From positions 1-64,000 of the IMG/VR virus record IMGVR_UViG_3300009509_001033: 64,000 nucleotides of DNA, one strand, 5' to 3'. Source of the DNA: a virus. Both the position numbers and the translations under genes were made by a program. Shown piece by piece: positions 42,504-52,495 of the stretch (within the stretch, counting starts at the first letter, position 1; each line of letters begins with the position of its first letter). The notes beneath the pieces are model-generated. The model ran no database searches and was not told the DNA's origin. It saw only the letters and a list, made by a program, of their open reading frames with translations.

Positions 42504-45500
42504 TTAGTACTCCAAGTAAAGTGAGTGGTCTTCTAAATAACCTCTTCCTAATATATTTAGTGTAATTAAGTTAAAATCTGGTATTGATACAGGACTACAA
42601 TAGTTTGTTCCAGCACAAAATGGAGTCTTGCCCCATACCCATACAGAACCATCTAATTTGATTGCTATAGTATTATATCCATCTTTTGCTGCCCATACAT
42701 CAATGAAAGAATGTCTACCAATAACTGATGTTGGTGTGCTTCTATCTGAGTAATCACATACACCAAGTTGACCATAATTGTTTCTTCCCCAACACCATAC
42801 AGAACCATCGGCCTTTAATCCACATGCATGACCTTCTGATATACGTCCACCAGCAGTAACTTGAATAAATGAGTGCCTACCTGATACTGATACTGGTATT
42901 GATTTATCAACAGTTGTACCGTCACCTAATTGTCCATAGGTATTATCTCCCCATGTCCAGAGTTTGCCGTTTATGTCAATACCATAACTTGACTGTGCTC
43001 CAGCAGCAACTTCTATGAATCTTGTTTCTAATGTTCTAGGTGAACCACCACCTATTAATAGTTGACCATCTGATATATCCTCTTTCCACAAATGGATTTC
43101 ATCTATTCTTCCATGAAATTGTGCATCACCTATCCATCCATGGTTCATTATAGAAAAGGTAGTAACTGGAACAATAGTTAATGGAGCAGCAAGTACCCTT
43201 TGAGTTACAAAAGTTCCATTAAGAAAATATTTTTCAATCTGTGTTGTGCTATTATAAGTTACATGTAATGTATACCAAGTTTCTGGATCAAGAGTAGCAA
43301 CAAGTTGGTTTTCACCTTCATGACCTGCATAAAGTTCTCTTGTGCTCTTTACATAATAGGCTCTGATTTGCTCTCTCCAGTTTGTTTGACTTCCATACCA
43401 GAATAATACCTGTCCACTTCCAACACCAGCACCAGCAATTGGAGTTCTGAAAACAACTTTGTAACTAAAATCAAAATTGCCTGTTCCCCAATTTCCGTAA
43501 TGAGCCTGTACCCAAACATCAGCTAGTGGAGCACCAGTATTAAAATCGAAACCTGTTGCACCATCCAATGAACCAAAAGTTCTAGTTTTTGCTTTTGGTG
43601 TATTAGGTCTATATCTCCATCCAGTGCTTTGCTCATCAAGGTTGTCAAACTCAATAACATCATATATTGTCAGACCATGGTGAAAACCATCATAGGCATT
43701 ATTACCTCTGCTACCCTGTACCCAACAATATGGGTTCATGTTATATCCACCATAGCCAGGAGGATCACCTGTTCCCCATTCCATATAGACTTGTAATGAA
43801 TCAAGAAAACCAAGTCTGTTAACTGATAATCCTTGGGGATTTGGTGCAATAATAGCAGAGAAATCACCATTAACACCAAAGAAACTTTCATATCCAGCAC
43901 TTCCACCAGGATAAACATTTTGATCCCAATCAGTAAGATTTGTAGTCCAATCAAGTTTTTTGGTATCTTGGTCATACCATTTGTTTACCGATTTAGTACC
44001 ATCCAAGAAAGTAATAGCTTGGCCTACCATATCAGCTACTCTTCCTGTAACAGTATTTCCAGCAGATGATTGAAAATTGTAAAATGCTGGTTCGAACCAT
44101 GCTTGAAGTGTATTATTAGGACTATTATCATTTGAATTGATTTTCCATGATATGAGATTTAGCATCTTGTCTGCATTTCCCTTAGTTATTGCAGATGATG
44201 AATATACACCGGAACCATCAACATGTTGCCATTCTCTGGTTTGAACAATAAAGCCATAATCATCAAGAGATTCTACAACCCACCATCCAACATCCATATC
44301 ACCACTTCCATCATATCTATCAATTAATATACTAGTAGGACTGGTAATTTTAGCCCTTACCATAGCATCTCTCCATACATTATTAGTGCCTTCACATCTC
44401 CAAGAGTGATAGATAAAAGCTTTTGACATACTAACAGGATCAATTGTTATAGTTGCACTTTGACCACCTGCATCAATTCTACCTTTTTGTACTCTAACTC
44501 TATTAGAATTAAATTCTACTAAGAATACACCTATCTTTAATTGACTTCCTGTTGTTGTTCCTCTAGAACATCTAACACTTCCACCTTCCAATAGTATTCT
44601 ACAGAAGTCTCTATTGAAGTTTGTGCTACCAGTTGCAGTAACATGTTGTATTCCAGACATGAACGGAACACAGTTATCTAAAATTTGTCCTTTAGATGGT
44701 GATTGATATTCATTTGTTTCACCTGAAGATAAGTTAAATTCAAAAAACTCTACTGATAGAACTAGTGGTTCAATCCATGGTACAGGATTATTAGGGTCTC
44801 CTTCAGAAAATTCAAATCCTCCTGTTTGCCACTGACATGGATAAACACCTGTTCTATTGAAAACAATACCAGCAGGATCTAGACTATCTGATACAATTCC
44901 ATCTCTCCAAGTATATGATACGTCTGGTTGTGCTACTTCTTGAGGTAAAGTTGGATAAGCAGAATCATCATTTGTTCCATCACCTAACTGTCCATATGCA
45001 TTACTTCCCCATGTCCATACTTTTCCTCTTTGGTCAAGTGTAATAGTATGCTCATCTCCAGCATCTATTTTTCTGAATCGTCTTCCAGCACCAAGAGCAA
45101 TTTCTTCAGGTGAATATCTATCAGTTGTGTCTCCCACTCCAAGTTGACCATAATTATTCAATCCCCATGCCCATGCTTTGCTATCAGTTTGATCAATCAT
45201 TAATGAGTGACCCCATCCAGCAGCAGCAGCATTTCCATATATTCCTAATAATCCACCATCGGTATTGCCTTTTACTATTTTTACATAATCTCTATCTACT
45301 CCTGGACCTAAATAGAAATTTGTTGGTCTAGCACTAGGTGGTGAAACAGATGGTAGTTGAACAGGGGAATTAACACTTGTATTTAAGCCTGATAAATACC
45401 CTGATCCCCAACAATAAACAGAACCATCTTCTAATAAACCACATGTTGCATTATCACTGGCACCAATTGAAACAAATGACATACCACCTAAAACAGATAC

Positions 45501-46967
45501 AGGGGAACTACTACTTACATTAAATGCTCCTGTTCCTAATTGACCAGATGTTCCTCTTCCCCAACACCATGCAGTACCGTCACTTGCTCTTAATGCACAT
45601 GTATGGTCTTGACCACAAGAGAAGTCTTTCCAGTACACCCCACCAGCAACACTTACAGCAGCACTTTTGTTTGCTATAGTATTATCTCCAAGTTGACCAT
45701 AGGTGTTCCTACCCCAACAGAATAATTGACCACCATTATTGTCTATAGCAGCAGCACATGCATGAGTATTACCAGCACTAATCTTATTTGCTGCAAGTTG
45801 CTGTCCACCAACTTCTTTAATGACTTCTACTGGACTATTTATGGAAGTGGTTGTACCGTCACCTAACTGACCAAAACTATTTTGTCCTGTTGCCCAAACA
45901 AATGCTGCTGGTTGTAATGCTCCCCTAGGTCTTGGCCAACTAGGTAATACTGGATTTTCTGGTAAAGGTTCCCATTCAATACCATATGATGATGATTCTC
46001 CACATGCAATTTCTCCTATTTGCATTCCATACCAAACTGATACCGGAGAACTTTTATCAACATATGTTCCATCACCCAAAGCACCACCACGAACATTTGA
46101 ATTTCTTCCCATACCATAGACTTGTCTATCTTCACCAATAAGCAAAGAAAACTCATCACCACCACATATAAGCCCATGTTTATTACAATCATTGCACATA
46201 TAGGTTGTACCAGGATACATGGCTTTTATTCCTCCTGGTAATGCAAGAATCTGTACAGGACTATCATAAGCTGTGAGATTACCAGTTCCTAGTTGTCCGT
46301 AACTATTATTTCCCCATGCATAGACATCTCCATTAACAGTAATAGCTAGACCGTGATTTGAACCTAATCCCATGTTTACCCAAAAAAGATTACTTAAAAC
46401 TGAGGAAGGAGGGGTTCTATTTACTATACCAAACCCAAATCCACTACCATGACTACCTAAAATACCACTACCCCATGTAAATATCATTCCAGTTGCTCTT
46501 TCTAAAATCTGTCCTGTTCCCGATGCATTTCCATCAAATAACCATGGGTAATAGTTACCATCACCTAATTGACCATAAGTATTATTTCCCCATGTATATG
46601 GAGCACCACTGACATCAAGAGCAAGTGTGTGTGCTCTTCCGGTTGCAAAAACTCTTGAAAAGTCTAACTCACCTGTATCAATCAATGTTGGTATTTCTGT
46701 TGGCTCTGTGCTTCCTGTTCCTAACTGACCACCAGCAGCACTACATCCCCAACTCCAAAGATTTCCACTTTGTCTTCTAGCAATAACAAAACCATTACCA
46801 TATCGTGCTGCCATAATTCTGTAGTATTTGAATTGTACTTTAGGATCTTCATAGTCTTCACCAATATTGAAAAGTGTTTGCTTTACTTTTGCAATTTTGG
46901 TTCTATCTAGAGTTCTACTTCTTATATCAATAGATTCTAATGGGTTTGTGGGATTCACTCTTGCCAT
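42504..46967 (-). CDS. Giant RCC1-repeat and LamG-like protein (1487 aa)
   Basis: About 11 RCC1 repeats in the first 690 residues, then about 580 residues of other beta-rich domains, including a LamG/concanavalin-like one (about 1130-1265: YTLHVTYN, then FHGRIDEIHLWKEDI), then about three more RCC1 repeats. The C terminus stops inside a repeat (DHSLYLEY), and the next gene starts with the remainder (GKIFSWGSNKYGQLGD). The long insert suggests a binding domain displayed on a propeller scaffold. Confidence 0.85.
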   Translation of the reverse strand: MARVNPTNPLESIDIRSRTLDRTKIAKVKQTLFNIGEDYEDPKVQFKYYRIMAARYGNGFVIARRQSGNLWSWGCSAAGGQLGTGSTEPTEIPTLIDTGELDFSRVFATGRAHTLALDVSGAPYTWGNNTYGQLGDGNYYPWLFDGNASGTGQILERATGMIFTWGSGILGSHGSGFGFGIVNRTPPSSVLSNLFWVNMGLGSNHGLAITVNGDVYAWGNNSYGQLGTGNLTAYDSPVQILALPGGIKAMYPGTTYMCNDCNKHGLICGGDEFSLLIGEDRQVYGMGRNSNVRGGALGDGTYVDKSSPVSVWYGMQIGEIACGESSSYGIEWEPLPENPVLPSWPRPRGALQPAAFVWATGQNSFGQLGDGTTTSINSPVEVIKEVGGQQLAANKISAGNTHACAAAIDNNGGQLFCWGRNTYGQLGDNTIANKSAAVSVAGGVYWKDFSCGQDHTCALRASDGTAWCWGRGTSGQLGTGAFNVSSSSPVSVLGGMSFVSIGASDNATCGLLEDGSVYCWGSGYLSGLNTSVNSPVQLPSVSPPSARPTNFYLGPGVDRDYVKIVKGNTDGGLLGIYGNAAAAGWGHSLMIDQTDSKAWAWGLNNYGQLGVGDTTDRYSPEEIALGAGRRFRKIDAGDEHTITLDQRGKVWTWGSNAYGQLGDGTNDDSAYPTLPQEVAQPDVSYTWRDGIVSDSLDPAGIVFNRTGVYPCQWQTGGFEFSEGDPNNPVPWIEPLVLSVEFFEFNLSSGETNEYQSPSKGQILDNCVPFMSGIQHVTATGSTNFNRDFCRILLEGGSVRCSRGTTTGSQLKIGVFLVEFNSNRVRVQKGRIDAGGQSATITIDPVSMSKAFIYHSWRCEGTNNVWRDAMVRAKITSPTSILIDRYDGSGDMDVGWWVVESLDDYGFIVQTREWQHVDGSGVYSSSAITKGNADKMLNLISWKINSNDNSPNNTLQAWFEPAFYNFQSSAGNTVTGRVADMVGQAITFLDGTKSVNKWYDQDTKKLDWTTNLTDWDQNVYPGGSAGYESFFGVNGDFSAIIAPNPQGLSVNRLGFLDSLQVYMEWGTGDPPGYGGYNMNPYCWVQGSRGNNAYDGFHHGLTIYDVIEFDNLDEQSTGWRYRPNTPKAKTRTFGSLDGATGFDFNTGAPLADVWVQAHYGNWGTGNFDFSYKVVFRTPIAGAGVGSGQVLFWYGSQTNWREQIRAYYVKSTRELYAGHEGENQLVATLDPETWYTLHVTYNSTTQIEKYFLNGTFVTQRVLAAPLTIVPVTTFSIMNHGWIGDAQFHGRIDEIHLWKEDISDGQLLIGGGSPRTLETRFIEVAAGAQSSYGIDINGKLWTWGDNTYGQLGDGTTVDKSIPVSVSGRHSFIQVTAGGRISEGHACGLKADGSVWCWGRNNYGQLGVCDYSDRSTPTSVIGRHSFIDVWAAKDGYNTIAIKLDGSVWVWGKTPFCAGTNYCSPVSIPDFNLITLNILGRGYLEDHSLYLEY
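45558..45605 (-). repeat. 48-base exact repeat between two RCC1 genes (copy 2)
   Basis: Identical to 40400-40447. It lies in a repeat whose other parts differ (GRGTSGQLG against GWNTYGQLG). Confidence 0.9.
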
Positions 46968-46970
46968 ATA

Positions 46971-48404
46971 TTATCTTCCTTGTATGCTATGTATTCTTCT
47001 TCTTTGTATTCTTCTGTATCTATGTACTATTGCTTCACTGAAGTAAGGATAGTCATAAGGCCAAAATTCATTTTCAGTCCATACAGCTTTGTTAATTAAC
47101 AGTCTTAGCTCATCCATATATCCATGGTATAGGTCTGTATCACTGGTTCCTCTACCAATCCACATAGGTCCGGTTAGGTTAGGAATATTGAAGTTTTCTG
47201 CTGTTTGCACCTGTTTAATTCCTTTAATATACATTCTCCAAACTTGTCCTGTATTTCCAGCACCAGTTACTTCTAATGATCTTGTTAGTGCAGCATGTGA
47301 CCATTCATTTAATGGAACTGTACCGGATGTTTGTAATGAAAATGTAGCAAGACCATCTTGTATATAGAAATTCAATTTCCCTGCTGAGTCAATATACCAG
47401 TACCATCTGGTATTTTGAAGCATGAGACCTGCATAATTAAAATGACTTAATGGATATAACCAAGCATCTAAAGTAAAATCTTTGTCATTTATATACCAGT
47501 TAGAATGATCTGGCAGTTGTAGTGAATATGGTGTAAAACCATCTTGTGAGCCAGGAAAATATCCACACTGAGTGCCAAATCTAAAAATTCTTAATCCTGT
47601 ATCTACTCCACCTCTGGTTACTTGAACAGGGTTCCATATAGGTAATCCTGCTTGTGCTTCATCTTCTATATCAGTTCCGAAATTAATTAATAGGTGTGTA
47701 TTAGCATCTGTTTCGTATACACTATAAATATCAAAGTCAGGAGAAAAAGTGTTTACAAATCTTGTTGTTGTACTTATACGGAACTTTCTCATTGTTCCAC
47801 TATAGTAATTTGCTGTATTACCGTCTTGACCTATAAATATATCACTATCTATTAATTCATTGCCGAACTCATAAACATCAGAATCTTCTAATATACCATC
47901 AAGAAACAGTCTGAATGTATCACCTTCTTTTGTTAATGCTATATGATGCTCGTCAGTATCGGTAATTTCAGTTCCAGTTAATGATACCAAGTCTACTCCA
48001 CCAAATCTGAAGAGAAATTCTATACCAGTTCCGTTTATATGCTGCAAATGGCATCTGTTATTAGAATCATCATATTTGCCATAATATGTCTGAGATCCAC
48101 CAAGGCTAGAATGTTTTATGATGAAATCAATTTCCCAATCAGGATTAACAGGTGATAGTGTATTTGCTTTGGCAACCTGAAGATATGCACTGCCATTGAA
48201 CACACCTTTCCCATAACCACTGACAGAATCAGCCCATGTTGCTCCACTTACTGTAATGGTTTTGTTTTGTCCTGAAGAATCTGTAAATGGCCATTCATCA
48301 AACTGGAGTAGTAAACCATCTAGTACTTGTAGTCTAGGGAAACGTAATGTGAAAGGACAACTTCCAACACCTGTTAATGCTTGGTTGAAATTGAAATCAG
48401 GCAT
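46971..48404 (-). CDS. Double LamG/concanavalin-like protein
   Basis: A 477-aa protein with two jelly-roll domains. Domain 1 is at about residues 28-215 (YGKGVFNGSAYLQV...WEIDFIIK...HHIALTKEGDTFRLFLDG...MRKFRIS). Domain 2 is at about 270-455 (FTLDAWLYP...WSHAALTRS...GYMDELRLLINKAVWT). LamG domains usually bind glycans or proteins. The C terminus is a short Arg-rich tail (HRYRRIQRRRIHSIQGR). Its stop is one codon, in frame, before the RCC1 gene. It is probably a virion adhesin. Confidence 0.8.
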   Translation of the reverse strand: MPDFNFNQALTGVGSCPFTLRFPRLQVLDGLLLQFDEWPFTDSSGQNKTITVSGATWADSVSGYGKGVFNGSAYLQVAKANTLSPVNPDWEIDFIIKHSSLGGSQTYYGKYDDSNNRCHLQHINGTGIEFLFRFGGVDLVSLTGTEITDTDEHHIALTKEGDTFRLFLDGILEDSDVYEFGNELIDSDIFIGQDGNTANYYSGTMRKFRISTTTRFVNTFSPDFDIYSVYETDANTHLLINFGTDIEDEAQAGLPIWNPVQVTRGGVDTGLRIFRFGTQCGYFPGSQDGFTPYSLQLPDHSNWYINDKDFTLDAWLYPLSHFNYAGLMLQNTRWYWYIDSAGKLNFYIQDGLATFSLQTSGTVPLNEWSHAALTRSLEVTGAGNTGQVWRMYIKGIKQVQTAENFNIPNLTGPMWIGRGTSDTDLYHGYMDELRLLINKAVWTENEFWPYDYPYFSEAIVHRYRRIQRRRIHSIQGR

Positions 48405-48413
48405 GTTCTCTCC

Positions 48414-49733
48414 TTATATTGAACTATACTGCTCTGGTGTTTGCACACCGTATGCTATCAATGCTTTATCAGAGTTCCTTTCTGCAATAATGTGCATCTC
48501 TCTATCATCTGGTAAACCTACAAATTCATAATCACCAGCAGAAACACCTTCCTGTAATCTCCATACTTTCCATGTATCTGGGTCAATAACTCTAATTGCA
48601 CAATCATGAGTACATGTACCACAAAACTTATAGGCTTTCACAGGAACATCATAAACAGTAAAATAGTTAGGACTATTTAAAATGCCAAATACTCCTTGTG
48701 GTGTTTCATGAAATTCAAAATTTGAAAGCCAGTCATTTGGTGTTTCTGTTGGTGATGTGTCTGAATCTAACCATACAGGTGAAGAAGGTGATGATAAATC
48801 GAATACTGCTGGTCCATCGTGAGTTATATTATTTGAACCACCTGCAACATATACATAATTTCCTACAAAATGACTCCATCCACCACCATATAGGCTTTCA
48901 TATTTGCCCAGATAATCCCAATTTGCAGGGTCATTTTCTCCATCAACATCCCATATGTACCATCCTGCATAACAATCTACTTCACCAGTACAACCACTGT
49001 AATGCCAATAAGGATAAAATAGATAGTATTTTCCACCTATCTTTTTAATTGTAGGGTTGTACCAATTAGTCCAACTAGGAACTGTAAACCAATCACTAAG
49101 TTGTTTAGTTGTGGAAAGTGTAGGTGAAGCTTTTGTTGAAACATCCACTTCACATATTCTACTTGCTGCTATAACATATACAGAGTTTGGAAACTCTGGA
49201 TGAAGAAATGGGCTTTGTGGACCTCCAAAGGAAAATTGACCTTCTGGAGTTTTTCCAGTATATCCTACAAGATTGCTTGGATCTCTAACATCATATACAT
49301 AGAGATGTGACCAAACATGTGCTCCAGAATCTCTAGTTATATAACAATAATCACCATCACTAATACCTTGAAAAGTAGCACCAGGACTTGAACTACCTTC
49401 TAAAGCTTGATAATCTAGCTGAGTAACACTTGAGGGAGCACTTGATAAATCGAAAGCTGCAAGCCTACCAATAGTATCATAACCTGAGACTTGAAATAGA
49501 ATATTTCCAAAAATTCCACAAAACTTCAGATAGTCTTGATTGTTATTCATAGTCCATGTAGTTGCACCACCATCCCATGCCTGTGTTTGTGTTGGATTGT
49601 CTGGATCTGTAATATCCCATATATATACATATCTATTCCCACGGTAAAGTTCTACCAGATAGTTAGTATCTGGGATTCTATGTACCCACCTTTTGCTTGC
49701 TTGGCTTACTTGCCCTCTCTGTGTTAAAGCCAT
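48414..49733 (-). CDS. Beta-propeller (LVIVD-like) virion protein
   Basis: A 439-aa protein with repeated blades of the form YxWDITDPDNPT, AAFDLSSAPSSVT, LYVYDVRDPSNL, IWDVDGENDPAN and AVFDLSSPSSPVW, a propeller pattern seen in LVIVD-repeat surface proteins. The last 75 residues look like a small carboxypeptidase-regulatory or tail-associated domain (RVIDPDTWKVWRL...GDYEFVGLPDDREMHIIAE) ending GVQTPEQY. It was probably acquired from a bacterial surface protein. AAGGAG precedes the ATG. Confidence 0.7.
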   Translation of the reverse strand: MALTQRGQVSQASKRWVHRIPDTNYLVELYRGNRYVYIWDITDPDNPTQTQAWDGGATTWTMNNNQDYLKFCGIFGNILFQVSGYDTIGRLAAFDLSSAPSSVTQLDYQALEGSSSPGATFQGISDGDYCYITRDSGAHVWSHLYVYDVRDPSNLVGYTGKTPEGQFSFGGPQSPFLHPEFPNSVYVIAASRICEVDVSTKASPTLSTTKQLSDWFTVPSWTNWYNPTIKKIGGKYYLFYPYWHYSGCTGEVDCYAGWYIWDVDGENDPANWDYLGKYESLYGGGWSHFVGNYVYVAGGSNNITHDGPAVFDLSSPSSPVWLDSDTSPTETPNDWLSNFEFHETPQGVFGILNSPNYFTVYDVPVKAYKFCGTCTHDCAIRVIDPDTWKVWRLQEGVSAGDYEFVGLPDDREMHIIAERNSDKALIAYGVQTPEQYSSI

Positions 49734-49744
49734 TTTTTATCTCC

Positions 49745-51553
49745 TTATAGTACCTCTGTAGTGGTCTTATCTCTATCAAAGAATATAATGTTTGTATCGA
49801 ATGCCCATCCGATAACTTGTACAATGTCACCACTTACTGCTGGTTGTGTTTCTGTTAATTCACCTGCATCAGTATCAACATAGATGTCTGCTCCAGGAGT
49901 CCATGACCATGAATCATCTCTAATATAACCAAACATTAGAACATTCTTTAATCCCACTCCTGTTTCTAATGCTAGACAATGACACGGCATGGTGCTTATA
50001 TCGGATGCATCTGCTTCATAGAATGCATCTGTTGCTCTATAGAGAGCAGCACCAAAGCCAGTATCATTAGCACTGACAGTTACAGTTGTTGTGATACCAC
50101 TGGCAGTTAAATCAGTAGTAGGTGGTATGATCTGTAAACCACCAGCAGGTGGAATATACTGGTCAAAAACTTCTAAAGCATCCTGAACATCCTGAACACC
50201 TGCTGCTGAAAGGTTTCCTGTCATGGTTGTTTTATCTATTGATATAGATGCTGCTGGATGTTGTGCAGACTCATCTCTACCTGCTAAACTACCATGAACT
50301 AAAACAGAAGGTTGACCTGTTGGTAAACTTGTTACTGCTCTATAGTCTTCGATGTCTCTAATTACAGCTTTTGGCTGATTTCCATATATGGTATGTACTT
50401 GCCAGATAATTCTGTAAAGCATCTTAAATTCAGTAAATGGAAAAGTACCGAATGAAAGTGAATTAAGCTGATTCCCATTTTCTGCTGCTTCAAGTGATCC
50501 ATCTTCTCTTTGACCACATATAACTGCTACAGGCTCATCTTTATCATTTGTTCCCATTACCCATGTAGCAATGTACCATCCACTTGTAGCTTCAGTTAGA
50601 CTAAAATTATTATTTGGATCGTTCCATGCAGGTAATGTATATCCGAACCCTGATGTTGCTTCCGAACCTGACCAGAGCAATGGAAATTCATCTGCATTTG
50701 ATCTTCTCCAGTTGCCTAATGCACCACTTCTATAGTAAACAGGACAGTGGGCAACAGGATCTAATACTTGTTCCCAAAGATCAGATGGTGCTATTGCATT
50801 TTTGATGTCAATGGTAATATCTTCATCCATCAATTTACCATCTGATATTGCAATTTCTGCTTGAGAATCACTACTTCCATCAAAACCCGATGGAGTACCT
50901 GTTGCTGCTATTGTCAGTGATAGACCAGATCTGTATCTAGTGTTAACAGTTGTGTGAAGATATTCATGTGTTGAGCAGTCCATTGTTACACCATGTCTTT
51001 CTTCACCAAACAATATAGCTCTTTGATTAACAGTATCCCAATGAATGATTGCAGCAAAAGCATGTTCACAGAATTGCCATGGAACTTGACTTGTGGTAAG
51101 ATTAGCACTAGGTGTTTGTGAGCCAGTTCCTATCTTTTCGAAATATATAAAATGCAATCCTTCACTATTTGGAATTGCTACAGTTTTTGGTTCTGTTATA
51201 GTAAACTTTCTTCCTTTGAGATAAATGTCATAGTTACCACCTGGATAACCTGTAGGAGTAATAGTAAAGGTTCTAGTGGCTTCATCAAATTCGGTTATAG
51301 AATGTATATATTGATCAACAAAACCTAAAGGCTCAAAAGTGTCAGTTCCAAGTCTTTCTGGACCTTCATCAACATACCTTTTAGGAACCATATGTCTGGG
51401 TTCAACAGGGGGATATGCACTTAAGCCAAGGTTTTCAGTCCATATAACCTCTCCTAATCCTGGTAGAAATTTTACTTCATTTTGACCAAGAGAACCAAAT
51501 ATTATTTTCTCTTCATCATCTATTCTTAGATGTCTTTCTTTAAATCTAGCCAT
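49745..51553 (-). CDS. Tail-fibre-like structural protein (602 aa)
   Basis: The N terminus resembles a tail-attachment segment (RHMVPKRYVDEG). Beta-rich domains and a Thr/Ser/Ala-rich part follow. The C terminus has DISTMPCHCLALETGVG...DIYVDTDAGELTETQPAVSGDIVQVIGWAF, a module shared by many phage tail proteins. It sits between the propeller protein and another fibre-like protein. Probably a tail fibre or baseplate-attached subunit. Confidence 0.7.
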   Translation of the reverse strand: MARFKERHLRIDDEEKIIFGSLGQNEVKFLPGLGEVIWTENLGLSAYPPVEPRHMVPKRYVDEGPERLGTDTFEPLGFVDQYIHSITEFDEATRTFTITPTGYPGGNYDIYLKGRKFTITEPKTVAIPNSEGLHFIYFEKIGTGSQTPSANLTTSQVPWQFCEHAFAAIIHWDTVNQRAILFGEERHGVTMDCSTHEYLHTTVNTRYRSGLSLTIAATGTPSGFDGSSDSQAEIAISDGKLMDEDITIDIKNAIAPSDLWEQVLDPVAHCPVYYRSGALGNWRRSNADEFPLLWSGSEATSGFGYTLPAWNDPNNNFSLTEATSGWYIATWVMGTNDKDEPVAVICGQREDGSLEAAENGNQLNSLSFGTFPFTEFKMLYRIIWQVHTIYGNQPKAVIRDIEDYRAVTSLPTGQPSVLVHGSLAGRDESAQHPAASISIDKTTMTGNLSAAGVQDVQDALEVFDQYIPPAGGLQIIPPTTDLTASGITTTVTVSANDTGFGAALYRATDAFYEADASDISTMPCHCLALETGVGLKNVLMFGYIRDDSWSWTPGADIYVDTDAGELTETQPAVSGDIVQVIGWAFDTNIIFFDRDKTTTEVL

Positions 51554-51568
51554 TTTTATTACTCCCTT

Positions 51569-52066
51569 TTATAATATTAGATCTCTAGATGCTATCCAGA
51601 ATAATTGATAATTGCCTGAATCTAGTGCTCCAGAAAAATCAATTGTAAAGCCATTTATAGTTTTTCCAGAAATGGTTAAAGCATATTGTGATGGTGGTGA
51701 ATCTACAGTATTTGAAAGAGATGCAACAACCTGGAAGTTCAAATCGTCAAATGGATAGTCAAAGGTAACACCTACCTGCACAATTCCATTTGCAAGTGTT
51801 ACTCTGCCCCTTTGAGTGTCTGTAACTTGGCCTATAAGTAACCATCTCTTATTTCCACCACTATCTAGTTCTGTATCAGGTGCAATTATTTTTGGAACAT
51901 CCTCTGCTGCCCCAGAGTTTTCATCTAGGTTGTAGACATATACGGCAGTTTCGGTTGCAACAAAACACTTATCCTGGTCATTTAATCTATCACCATGGAT
52001 TTTGTCCATTGCACCTACACCACCACCATATAATGCTCTTGCTCCATATGCTCTTGTAGTAGACAT
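51569..52066 (-). CDS. Small tail-fibre-like protein (165 aa)
   Basis: A beta-rich 165-aa protein: N-terminal ARALYGGGVGAMDKIHGDRLNDQD, then CFVATETAVYVYNLDE and a C-terminal jelly-roll-like pattern. Similar short modules join fibres to baseplates in other phages. No enzyme motif. Function inferred from composition and position. Confidence 0.6.
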   Translation of the reverse strand: MSTTRAYGARALYGGGVGAMDKIHGDRLNDQDKCFVATETAVYVYNLDENSGAAEDVPKIIAPDTELDSGGNKRWLLIGQVTDTQRGRVTLANGIVQVGVTFDYPFDDLNFQVVASLSNTVDSPPSQYALTISGKTINGFTIDFSGALDSGNYQLFWIASRDLIL

Positions 52067-52076
52067 TTATCTCTCC

Positions 52077-52490
52077 TTACTCTTGTAGTCTTTGATAATC
52101 TATGCCTTTATTAGTATATGTAGGTCCATCAAAAAGTATTTCTCGTTTTTGATAACAGATATCTTTTATATTGCTGTGCTTCCCCTGCTTCTTTATATAG
52201 TTAATAAAAGCATGTCTAAAAATAGTTGTTATATATGCAAACGGATTAGGCTTGTTTTGCTTTTCAGGATCAAAGTTCTTGAGGTATGTGAGACATATTT
52301 GAATAGCATCACTCACCATATCATCAATCCAGGTATAATTTGCAAAATTGCCCTTGGTTGCATATTTGTATCCAATGCTTAATAACATACTACCTAGTTC
52401 TTCCGATGCAATGCCAGTCTCTTTGAACCTAATCACTTCAGGTAGCAGGTCTTTGTTGGATATGTACTTTCGTCTAAAATTTTTTCTCAT
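52077..52490 (-). CDS. 55: Late-transcription sigma factor gp55
   Basis: A 137-aa protein matching T4 gp55, the sigma subunit that directs host RNA polymerase to late promoters. NKDLLPEVIRFKE at the start, WIDDMVSDAIQICLTYLKNFD (54-74) and NPFAYITTIFRHAFINYIKK (82-101) align with the region-2-like part of gp55. It is shorter than T4 gp55 (185 aa), mainly at the C terminus. I use ATG 52490; a start 18 bases upstream would cover the ribosome site GGGGTG. A hairpin upstream can hide that site. It lies inside the structural cluster. Confidence 0.85.
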   Translation of the reverse strand: MRKNFRRKYISNKDLLPEVIRFKETGIASEELGSMLLSIGYKYATKGNFANYTWIDDMVSDAIQICLTYLKNFDPEKQNKPNPFAYITTIFRHAFINYIKKQGKHSNIKDICYQKREILFDGPTYTNKGIDYQRLQE

Positions 52491-52495
52491 TGTTA

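Noticed and set aside
34382-46967. Repeated DNA resembling a CRISPR or tandem array
   Set aside because: The repeats are protein-coding RCC1 units with variable sequence and no constant repeat/spacer length.
34382-51553. Diversity-generating retroelement acting on the adhesins
   Set aside because: No reverse transcriptase and no template/variable repeat pair with adenine-specific changes seen in the window.
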